Shown one piece after another: positions 37,129 to 45,738 of a stretch of 64,000 nucleotides of DNA (the first letter of the stretch is position 1; the number at the start of each line of letters is the position of its first letter). This DNA comes from Planctomycetota bacterium. GTDB lineage: Bacteria; Planctomycetota; UBA1135; UBA2386. Location: the NCBI GenBank assembly GCA_020638695.1, contig JACKIB010000010.1, positions 135,426 through 199,425 of the forward strand, written 5' to 3'. The notes beneath the pieces are model-generated. The model was not told the origin of the DNA and did no database searches. It was given only the letters and a program-made list of their open reading frames with translations. Both the position numbers and the translations under genes were made by a program.

Positions 37129-37186
37129 CCGCGCGAGTCTGCCGGCGGATCGCGAACTTCCCAGATGGGGTTGCCAGGACAGTTAC

Positions 37187-38075
37187 AGATGATGCAGCGC
37201 ATCTTCGAGGCCCACTTCTTCGGCTTCCACGTCAGCTCGAAGCAGGACCACTCGTCGTCGATGACGTTCCACCTGGACCGCTCACGGATCATCCCCTTCA
37301 CCTCGGGGAAGCGCTCGAAGGGCACGCTGATCGAGAAGTCGACCCCTTCGGCTTCGAGCCAGCCGCAGGTCTGCTCGCTGAAGTGCGCTCCGTCCATGCG
37401 GGTCTCGATTCGCCCCCGGAAGCCGCTTTCCCGCAGTTCGGCGATGCATGACTTGACGAACTCGAGGGCGCCGTTCGAATCGTGCACGTTGCCGGATCGA
37501 TGCAGGACATCGAAGACCTGACCGGTCTGCGCGACCGTTGCGAACAGCGGGTAGTAGCTCCGCTGCCCCTTCTTCTTGTTGTACCCGACCGCAGTTCCTT
37601 CGGTGCGTCGGCTCTTGGTGCTGATCACCGAGCCGTCGAAGTCGATCGTCACCCGACTCGGCGAGTTGATCTTGACGCGCTCGATCACCAGCGAGCGGAT
37701 CAGCTTTCGCATGTTCGTCACCACGCGCTCATCCATCTGCGGCAACCGACGAGACAACGTCGACACGTCGGGAACGCGCCGAAGACCGAGGAACCGCTTG
37801 AGCAGAGGGTCGTCGCGGTAGTAGTCCAGGTCCCGGAGACGCCGCCACCCCAGGAACGAGTGCGTGATCAAGATCAGCAGCATCGTGCTCGCGCCGTAGC
37901 TCACCGACCTCGACAAGTGCCGCACGCAGTCCTGCAGCATCTTCCGTAGTTGCAGACCGTTCGAGAGCGCTTGGAGGATGACCAGACCCGAGAACGACGT
38001 CAGGTCGTGCTCCTCGAAACGAATCTCCGGAAGGGTGTGGGTTGCGCTTCGAACTTCTTCCCGCGATAGTCGCAC
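37187..38075 (-). pseudogene. IS1380-family transposase, C-terminally truncated by IS66
   Basis: About 296 codons of an IS1380-type DDE transposase: FSGLVILQALSNGLQL, LLILITHSFLGWRRLRDLDY, DDPLLKRFLGLRRVPDVSTL, VTIDFDGSVISTKSRRTEG (first Asp), GYNKKKGQRSYYPLFAT and RIETRMDGAHFSEQT (second Asp). Full-length relatives exceed 400 residues; this copy stops being homologous at MRCII, where the IS66 end begins. I could not place the outer end of the IS1380 element on the right. Confidence 0.85.
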
Positions 38076-38285
38076 GTGAGCCTACTTCGTGTTGATGGGT
38101 TGACTGAGCAACGACGCAACAACATGGATGTCAGGCTCTTTCATTCCATCTCGACCGTGCACGCGAATCTCACTGGGCGTGAACTCCGCTCGCGGATCCG
38201 ATCGGCAATGGAGAATGCGATTCGCGTTGCGGATCACGCGGCTCGCGCGCCTCGAAGGCGAGAACTACGCAACTGGAGGGGATAG
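38076..38285 (+). pseudogene. Possible 3' remnant of a toxin-tip gene
   Basis: A 69-codon open frame ending HANLTGRELRSRIRSAMENA then a basic tail. Its TAG stop overlaps the GTG at 38285 of the HEAT gene, the kind of coupling seen between a toxin tip and its immunity gene. The 5' part is missing, where the IS1380 lies. No domain is recognisable, so this is a tentative call. Confidence 0.3.
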
Positions 38286-38290
38286 TGTCG

Positions 38291-38680
38291 ATGGAGAGAG
38301 AGCTCCGGCAGATTCTCGGCGCCGCGGATGACGGCAAGGGTCTGAACAGTATCGTCGATCAGTTTCGCAGAGGCCGTGACGCAAAGGATGTGGTCCCGGC
38401 ACTAGACTCGTCGGACTCTGATCTGGTCTCAGTTGGAGCCTGGATTCTAGGCGAGCTGCCAGTTGAGTTGTACGACTCTCATGAGCTGGTTTCTCGACTG
38501 CGCAAGTTGATCGACCACGACGACCCTGCAGTTCGCTTTCATGCCTTTGGGGCCCTATTCCCAGTCTTGGACTGGAAACACGAGTCCACGCGCGAATTGC
38601 TGTTGAGGTTGCAAAGAGACTCGAACGAGGGGGTCCGCAGGAGCGCGGAGGCGGCTATCGCTCAATTGACGTCGCGGTAA
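38291..38680 (+). CDS. Small HEAT-repeat protein, candidate immunity protein
   Basis: 129 residues from ATG 38291, preceded by GGAGGGG at the right distance; a GTG at 38285 is an alternative. Two to three HEAT-like helical repeats are visible: SDLVSVGAWILGELPVELY, LIDHDDPAVRFHAFGALFPV and RDSNEGVRRSAEAAIAQLTS. It is soluble, with no signal peptide. Small HEAT-repeat proteins are frequent immunity proteins in polymorphic-toxin loci, and this one sits among RHS fragments. Its last ~80 bp are duplicated at 34218. The cognate toxin is apparently lost. Confidence 0.7.
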   Translation: MERELRQILGAADDGKGLNSIVDQFRRGRDAKDVVPALDSSDSDLVSVGAWILGELPVELYDSHELVSRLRKLIDHDDPAVRFHAFGALFPVLDWKHESTRELLLRLQRDSNEGVRRSAEAAIAQLTSR

Positions 38681-38814
38681 GCAGTTGAACTCAGTACGGC
38701 GAGTCCAGTATGTCCAGGCGCTACAGGAACCCGTGTGGGTAGCTGAGGCCGGGTAGGAGGACCGATCCGGACTTCCGCACCGCGCTGGGCTACTCTGGCG
38801 GCCTGAACCTCACC
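38601..38814. repeat. 214-bp duplication, copy 2
   Basis: Second copy of the block at 34218-34431. Here the sequence continues without interruption into the longer RHS core fragment, so this is the original context and the other copy is the derivative. Confidence 0.85.
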
Positions 38815-39413
38815 TACACGCCGGACAACGTGGGGCGGCTGCAAGAGATCCAGTACCAAGTGCCGGGCGCGGCGATGCGCTCGCTGGCGACGTACCGCCA
38901 CCAGGGCCACGACGTGAACGAGCGGGTGGTGAGCGGCACCGCGTCGGGCAAGACGACGGTGGGGTGGGATGCGTACAAGCGCATCATCCAGCTCAAGGAC
39001 CAGAAGGTCGGGGCCGGGGTGCTGTCGCAGTTCGACTACGAGTACGACGTAGTGGATCGGCTGACCAAGGAGACCTACACGCGGCCGAGCACCCAGCACG
39101 TCGGCGGCGGGGACCGCTACGTGTACGACGAGTTCGGCCGCGTGACGCAGGCGTGGCTGGGGCTGAACGCGGCGAGCATGGCCGCACCGCTCGACGACAA
39201 CGGGAGCACGTTCGCGCAGCGGAAGAAGTACACCCTGGATGCGACCTCGAATCGCGATCTGGTCGACATCGGTACCCATCCGCCGGGGCAGGGCTTCAGC
39301 AGCTTCAGCCGCGACTACACGGTGCAGGGCGGGGCTTCGCCGGTGTCGAACCGGTACGACACTACCAACCCGGGGTTCTACACCGGGGGCACGGAGCAGT
39401 ACCTGTACGACGA
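38761..39413 (+). pseudogene. RHS core fragment (copy of 28489-29144)
   Basis: About 650 bp nearly identical to the main RHS core, with a 3-bp deletion (VLSYGTASG becomes VVSGTASG) and scattered substitutions. An open frame 38830-39435 runs through it. Homology ends in YLYDD/YLYDE, where the main gene continues with RGNLVFDG; the fragment instead runs into unrelated sequence and soon stops. No start or signal peptide. It could serve as a recombination donor for swapping tips. Confidence 0.85.
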
Positions 39414-40006
39414 GGGCGCTGCGCGCACAAGGTAGCCCGACGCAGTGGTCCGACGCTTTGTCCAGCCTTCGCGCGCTCGCTGAGAAGGAGTCGGACAAGG
39501 AGGCAAAGGCCGCGATCCTCAACAACATTGGGGTCTGCTTGATTCGATTGTCTCGGAATGATGAGGCGCGCGATGCATTCAGCAAGTCTGTTGCTTTGCA
39601 CGGAGGCCACCGCAGCTTCGCCTTCCTCAACATGCGGAAGTTCTGGACGAGCTACGAGCGCGAACGAATGAGCGGCCCAGTCGACCAAAGAGTCGACGCA
39701 AGGGAGTTCGAGTTGCTGAGGTTGCAGCAGAGGTTATCCGTGGCGATCGACGAGAAGCGGCCACGGAAGCACTTGGAGAGTCTCTTGGCGGATCTCGATC
39801 GGTTGGCGACTGAAGCAGCGCCGAACCCGCTGAGGGAAATCAACCAGTGGCTTGCGTTGTCGGGATCAGCAGAAATCTCTTTGTGGAATGAGAGCAGAAG
39901 CGGTGCCAACTTGAATGTCCGTGTGCGCATCATTCCATGGCTCCTGTGCGAGCCGCGGAAGTCCATCGTCGGTATGCGAAGGATGCTGGGAGACATAGGC
40001 CGATGA
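39413..40006 (+). pseudogene. TPR-like immunity-type gene, 5' end missing
   Basis: About 197 codons, open but in a different frame from the RHS fragment that precedes it. A tetratricopeptide-like repeat is visible, AAILNNIGVCLIRLSRNDEA, followed by RDAFSKSVALHG, then helical sequence with RQQRLSVAIDEKRP-type charge pattern. There is no plausible start downstream of the junction, so the gene has lost its beginning. Position directly behind an RHS fragment suggests the immunity half of a displaced cassette; the toxin half is not visible. Confidence 0.55.
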
Positions 40007-40188
40007 TGGTTCTTGCCATGGAGCGTCATGACGAGAAGGACGACGGAGACCCGCGATATGCAAGTCTCGCTGCCGGGGTTATCCAGCAAGACGTACGACT
40101 TCGTGGGGCGCGGCACCGGTTCTCGAGTTCATCGCCGCTTGCGCGCTCGTGAACTCATCCGGACATCCGCCCCCGTGGGCCGCAGAAC
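40007..40188. other. Junction region with a small RHS scrap
   Basis: Contains GCAAGACGTACGACTTCGTG (about 40087-40106), matching the KTYDFVGR codons of the main RHS core near 28034, and, at its right edge, the 3' end of the ferredoxin gene. It marks the right boundary of the RHS-related region. Confidence 0.6.
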
Positions 40189-40523
40189 TCAATACGGCGA
40201 GTCCAGCATGTCCCAGACGATCTCTTCGACGTCCGGCTTCACATGCCCGCACAGCCGCTCGACCGGATTGCCGTCGTGCAGAAGGTGGTCGACGATCTCC
40301 GGGACGTCGGTCTCGGTGACGTGCGAGTAGAACAGGCGGTCCGGGAACACCGTGACGTTGATCGCCTCCTCGCAGCCGCCGAAGCACGGGAAGCGGCGCA
40401 CCTTCACGCGTTCCTGCGTCGGGTCCTCGGCCTCGATGCACTCCTTGATCTTGTGGTAGATGTCACCGGAGCCATGCTCGGTGCAGTCGCCACCTTCACA
40501 CACGTAGAGAAGTCGGGTCGACA

Positions 40524-40524
<1 letters not shown>
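40189..40524 (-). CDS. Thioredoxin-like [2Fe-2S] ferredoxin of the box operon
   Basis: 111 residues from ATG 40524, which shares one base with the stop of boxB. Four cysteines are spaced as in thioredoxin-fold [2Fe-2S] ferredoxins: CEGGDC (about residues 9-14) and CFGGC (about 48-52), with VTVFPDRLFYSHVTETDVPE following, a typical family segment. Being translationally coupled to boxB, it is likely the electron carrier feeding the di-iron epoxidase, possibly in place of, or together with, the BoxA reductase, which is not in the window. Function is inferred from context. Confidence 0.85.
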
Positions 40525-41935
<1,411 letters not shown>

Positions 41936-41939
<4 letters not shown>

Positions 41940-43564
41940 GTTCGTCTCCAGTCGAAGTGGGCCGGCTCGGGCTTGCCGAAGCGGGTGAGCGCCCCGCTGT
42001 CACCGGTCGCGTTGGGTCGGATGAAGATCCAGTTCTGCCAGGCGCTGAGCCGGCCGAAGATCTTGGAGTCGCACGTCTCCGGGCCGGCGAAGCGCAGCGA
42101 GGCTTCCATGCCGGTCAGGGCATCGGGGGAAAGCGAAGCGCGTTCCTCGATGGCGATTCGGGTGTCGTCCTCGAAGTCGAACTCGTCGCCGAGGACGGTG
42201 ACCAGACCGAGTTCGTCGGCTTCCGCGGCGGAGACCCGCGGCTGCTCGGCGGCGAGCCGGGCGGCGTGGTCGGGGTCGGCCAGGAAGCGGCTCTGCAGCC
42301 GCGACAACCCGTTCGACATCGGCAGCAGCCCACCGGACAGCGGGCCGACCGCCATCTCGACCGGACGGCTCGGGTCGTCGAGTGCGTAGATGCGGTCGCT
42401 GGCGAGCGCCAGCTCGAGGAAGCTGCCGGCGAAGCAGCTGCCGTCGCCGGCGAGCGCGAAGAAGCTGCGCGCAGACAGTTCGTAGCGGCGCAGCGTGCGG
42501 GCCATCTGCAGCAGGATCTCGTTCACCAGCCAGTGGGCGCGGTGCTCGAACAGCACCCGCTCGGCGGCCAGGATCGCATCGATGTCGCCGCGGGTCTGCA
42601 GCAACACCAGGCCGATGTTCTCGGCTTCGAGCCGCAGGTGCAGCAGCGCGTCGTCGAGCTCGCGGAAGCAGCGCAGCGCCCAACTGCCGTCGCCGGCTGC
42701 CAGATAGCCGGCGCCGTCCGAAGGCTGCGGTGTGGTCGGCGCGTGCACCGTGAGGCGTGCGACGCGGCGGTCGCGGTCGAGCTCAACGGTGACGTGCTGG
42801 TAGCGCCAGGTGTCGCCCTCGATCTCCGCGGTGATCCGTGACAGCGCGATGCCGGAGTCGGCCTTCTGCGGCATCGAATCGGCCAGCGCGCGGGCCCGTT
42901 CGGCCACCCTGTCGGCGAACTTGCTCGACGGGAAGGTGTCGTCGATCAGTCCCCAGGCCTTCGCCTTCTTGCCCTTGAGGCCCTCCTGCAGGGTCGCGAA
43001 CACGTCGGCGCGGTCGCGGCGGACCTTGCGCTTGTCGACCAGGCGGGTGAGGCCGCCGGTCCCCGGGAGCACGCCGAGCAGTGGGACCTCGGGCAGCGAC
43101 ACGGCGCTGTTGCCGTCGTCGATCAGGAAGATCTCGTCGCACGCCATCGCCAGCTCGTAGCCGCCGCCGGCGCAGGTGCCGTTCAACGCGGCGAGGAAGC
43201 GGATGCCCGAGTGCTGGCTGGCGTCTTCGATCGACAGCCGCGTCTCGTTGGTGAACTTGCAGAAGTTGACCTTGAAGGCGTGCGACGAGGCGCCGAGCAT
43301 CGAGATGTTGGCGCCGGCGCAGAACACCCGCTCCGCCGCGCTGCCCAGCACCACCACGCGGACCTCGGGGTGCTCGAAACGGATCCGTTGGATCGCGTCC
43401 GCCAGCTCGATGTCGACGCCGAGGTCGTAGCTGTTCAGCTTGAGCTCGTAGCCGTCGCGGAACGGGTGCTCCGGCTGAACGCGCATGTCGAGCCGGGCGA
43501 TGGCGCCGTCGAACGTCAGCTGCCAGTGCCGGTAGTCCGAAGGCTGGGTCTGGAACTGGATCAT
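41936..43564 (-). CDS. boxC: 2,3-epoxybenzoyl-CoA dihydrolase BoxC
   Basis: 542 residues from ATG 43564; the upstream extension is non-coding. BoxC hydrolyses 2,3-epoxybenzoyl-CoA, opening the ring to 3,4-dehydroadipyl-CoA semialdehyde and formate. It has two crotonase-like halves: the first shows VVVLGSAAERVFCAGANISM and ALNGTCAGGGYELAMACDEI with the oxyanion-hole glycines, then VPLLGVLPGTGGLTRLVDKR. The second half carries LLQTRGDIDAILAAERVLFE and FAGSFLELALASDRIYALDD. First gene of the box operon, starting at the divergent promoter shared with the regulator. Confidence 0.95.
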
Positions 43565-43601
43565 GGGAGGGCGATTCTGGCGGGCGGGACGGGTGGCAAC
43601 A

Positions 43602-43615
43602 AGCACTATACGGCA
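43602..43615. promoter_or_regulatory. Second, degenerate BoxR operator candidate
   Basis: AGCACTATACGGCA has the same layout as the stronger site 43 bp away (four-base half-site, CTATA-type six-base spacer, four-base half-site) with one changed base in each half. It is nearer the boxC start and could control that side of the divergent promoter. Confidence 0.4.
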
Positions 43616-43644
43616 CATTCCGGGCCTTGATCCGGGCTTGTTCA

Positions 43645-43658
43645 TGCACTATATTGCA
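43645..43658. promoter_or_regulatory. BoxR/BzdR-type operator TGCA-N6-TGCA
   Basis: TGCACTATATTGCA is a near-palindrome made of two TGCA half-sites with a six-base AT-rich spacer. TGCA repeats are the known recognition element of BzdR/BoxR regulators. It lies just before the regulator's start at 43662 and inside the boxC-boxR divergent region, so it fits autoregulation plus control of the operon. The spacer could also form part of a -10 element. Confidence 0.65.
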
Positions 43659-43661
43659 GAA

Positions 43662-44408
43662 ATGGACCGCCACGAAGTCGTGCTGCGCGACCTCGGTGAC
43701 GCCGTGCAGGCGGCGCGCAAGGCCCGGGGGCTGACTCGACGGGCGCTGGCGCAGCGCAGCGGCGTGTCCGAGCGCTTCTTGGCCGAGATCGAAGCCGGTC
43801 GTGGCAACCCTTCCCTGCTGCGGCTCGATGACCTGGCACTCGCGCTGGACGCGAGTGTCGCGGACCTGCTGCGGCCACGCGGCGCGGACGCCGTCGGTCG
43901 GGCGCGCGCCCTGGCGTTGCTCGGGCTGCGTGGGGCCGGCAAGAGCACGGTGGGGAAGATGCTCGCCGCGGAGCTGGGGTGGTCGTTCGTCGAGTTGGAC
44001 GCGGTGGTGGAGGAGCAGTCGGGCCTGGCGCTACAGGAGTTGTTCGAGTTGCACGGTGACGACTACTACCGGCGATCGGAGCGTCAGGCGCTGGAGCACG
44101 TGCTGGCGGGGTCGGATCCGCTGGTGCTGGCGACCGGCGGCGGGTTGGTCACCGAGCCGCGGACCTTCGAAGTGCTGCGGCAGCGCAGCAAGACGGTGTG
44201 GTTGCGGGCGGCGCCTGAGGATCACTGGGCGCGGGTTGTGGCGCAGGGGGACACTCGGCCGATGCAGGGGCATGACCGGGCTTTCGAGCATCTTTGCACG
44301 ATCCTGGCGGAGCGAGAGCGGTTGTATCGGCTCGCCGATGCGACGGTGGACACGACGGGTCGGAGCCCGGAGCAGGTTTGTGCTCGGTTGGTGGCGTTGG
44401 TGGGGTGA
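43662..44408 (+). CDS. boxR: BoxR/BzdR-type benzoyl-CoA-responsive regulator
   Basis: 248 residues from ATG 43662; ATG 43644 would place the operator inside the gene. An N-terminal XRE helix-turn-helix (about 8-62: LTRRALAQRSGVSERFLAEI, EAGRGNPSLLRLDDLALAL) is joined to a shikimate-kinase-like domain (about 85-245) with P-loop GLRGAGKSTVGKML, ELDAVVEEQSGLAL and ATGGGLV. This two-domain design is characteristic of BzdR/BoxR, which represses benzoyl-CoA catabolic genes and is released by benzoyl-CoA bound at the kinase-like domain. Divergent from boxC, as expected. Confidence 0.93.
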   Translation: MDRHEVVLRDLGDAVQAARKARGLTRRALAQRSGVSERFLAEIEAGRGNPSLLRLDDLALALDASVADLLRPRGADAVGRARALALLGLRGAGKSTVGKMLAAELGWSFVELDAVVEEQSGLALQELFELHGDDYYRRSERQALEHVLAGSDPLVLATGGGLVTEPRTFEVLRQRSKTVWLRAAPEDHWARVVAQGDTRPMQGHDRAFEHLCTILAERERLYRLADATVDTTGRSPEQVCARLVALVG

Positions 44409-44436
44409 GTGGGGTCGGGGGGTGTTGGGCTCTTGG

Positions 44437-44470
44437 GCTCTGGGGCTCCCTCAACCTCGAGCTCCAGAGC
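44437..44470. repeat. 12-bp hairpin upstream of RAYT, REP-like
   Basis: GCTCTGGGGCTC (44437-44448) pairs with GAGCTCCAGAGC (44459-44470) with one G-A mismatch and a 10-nt loop. It lies between boxR and the REP-associated transposase gene. Related sequence, less perfectly paired, recurs in inverted orientation near 45512-45545 downstream of the transposase. It could also act as a terminator for boxR, but there is no T-run. Confidence 0.4.
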
Positions 44471-44688
44471 CGCGGGAGTGCGGGTGGGGTCTGGGGGTGA
44501 ACGCGCGTGAGCGGGACACTGATTGGGCATTGATCGGAGCGGTGCGTGAGGGGGCGAATCGTGAGCGTGATTCGAGTGGGGTGATTGTGTGGTTTCCCCT
44601 TAGATACATGTGAAAACATTCAGTCATGACTTGACCTATCGTGGCTTGGTCCGTAGAACTATGCTCTAACAAGGGTGGAGTGTTGCGG

Positions 44689-45366
44689 ATGAATCGATCG
44701 AAGGACAACACGGGGCTGCTTCCGTTCCCTCGCATGAACTGGGGCGGTCGGCGCAAGGGTGCGGGTCGCAAACCGAAAGGTGACAGGGCCGGGGTGTCGC
44801 ACCGGAGTCGTGCGGCATTGGCCTCGCGCTTTCCGGTTCACGTGACTACACGGTTGATGCGTGGGCTGCCTTCGTTGCGCAGCCACGGCGTGTACGCGGT
44901 GCTGCGCGCGGCGTTCGCCATGGGTTGCGACCGCAAGGACTTTCGGTTGGTGCACTACTCCGTGCAGGGCAACCACCTGCACATGATCGTCGAGGCGAAT
45001 GACCGCTCGTGCTTGTCGCGCGGCATGCAGGGTTTGTTGGTCCGCATCGCTCGGGCCCTGAATCGCCTGTGGCGGCGCGTAGGCAAGGTGTTCGCCGACC
45101 GCTACCACGACCACATCCTGCGCACGCCGCGCGAGGTGCGGCACGCGTTGGCCTACGTGCTGAACAACGCCCGGCGCCACGGTGTGCGGCTGGCCCGGGA
45201 GATCGACTGGTTCACCTCGGGATGCTGGTTCGACGGCTGGCGCGAGAAGCTGAGCAGTAGCGTGCCTTCAGGCTTCGCCAGGCCGGTCGCGCGTGCGCGC
45301 AATTGGCTACTGAACGTCGGCTGGCGGCGGCACGGATTGATCAGTCAACACGAGGTCCCTGGCTGA
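44689..45366 (+). CDS. REP-associated tyrosine transposase (RAYT, Y1 family)
   Basis: 225 residues from ATG 44689 (GGTGGAG upstream). The N-terminus WGGRRKGAGRKPKG and VSHRSRAALASRFPVHVTTR match a planctomycete RAYT group. The HUH motif reads GNHLHMIVEA (His-x-His after a hydrophobic strand) and the likely nucleophile is the Tyr in HALAYVLNNARRHG. These proteins are domesticated IS200/IS605-like transposases that act on REP palindromes. Hairpins lie on both sides of the gene (44437-44470 and 45428-45506). It stands alone between the box cluster and fumarase. Confidence 0.88.
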   Translation: MNRSKDNTGLLPFPRMNWGGRRKGAGRKPKGDRAGVSHRSRAALASRFPVHVTTRLMRGLPSLRSHGVYAVLRAAFAMGCDRKDFRLVHYSVQGNHLHMIVEANDRSCLSRGMQGLLVRIARALNRLWRRVGKVFADRYHDHILRTPREVRHALAYVLNNARRHGVRLAREIDWFTSGCWFDGWREKLSSSVPSGFARPVARARNWLLNVGWRRHGLISQHEVPG

Positions 45367-45406
45367 CGCCGCACCAGCGCACCTCTCGACACACTCCCAC
45401 ACCAAG

Positions 45407-45433
45407 ACTCCCCTCACTCCCCTCACTCCCCTC
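45407..45433 (+). repeat. Three tandem copies of ACTCCCCTC
   Basis: Perfect 9-bp tandem repeat, three copies, directly abutting the large hairpin at 45428-45506. Its last unit is also the outer arm (CCCCTC) of that hairpin. Confidence 0.8.
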
Positions 45434-45506
45434 GCGGCCCCGTCGGCATCGGCTTCGGTCGCAACTTGCCCATGCCCGAAGCCGATGCCGACGGGGTCGT
45501 GAGGGG
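45428..45506. repeat. Large perfect hairpin downstream of RAYT
   Basis: A perfect 21-bp inverted repeat, CCCCGTCGGCATCGGCTTCG plus G (45438-45458) against its complement (45476-45496), with a 17-nt loop. After a 4-nt internal mismatch the stem resumes with CCCCTC (45428-45433) and GAGGGG (45501-45506). Its position 60 bp after a RAYT gene makes a REP/BIME-type element the best reading; a transcript-end structure is the alternative. The rest of the 372-bp gap up to the fumarase gene shows only C-rich runs. Confidence 0.7.
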
Positions 45507-45738
45507 AGCCCTCGCGGCTTCAGAGGTTGAGGCTGAGAGAGCTCAGGGCCGAGGAGACACCCCCAAACCCCCAAAACCCCCCACAACCAGTCTCGCCACT
45601 GTCGCGGATAGACTCCACCCGACCGCGACGGGCTCCCGGCGACATCCACGCGCGACCGAGTTTCGGTTGCGCAAGTACCCGCTGGCGTCGTCGAACGTCG
45701 CATTCAACCAGAGCCTGCCCAGACCCCTGCCCAGAGCC

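Larger units (their letters stand above)
34724..37186 (-). mobile_element. Complete IS66-family insertion sequence
   Basis: About 2463 bp with related ends: GTAACTGTCCAGCCAACC on the left and, as reverse complement, GTAACTGTCCTGGCAACC on the right, the GTAA start being typical of IS66. It carries tnpA, tnpB and tnpC in the usual order on the minus strand. The 8-bp flanks (TGGTCTTC and AGATGATG) do not match, so its surroundings have been rearranged since insertion. The right end cuts an IS1380 transposase gene. Confidence 0.85.
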
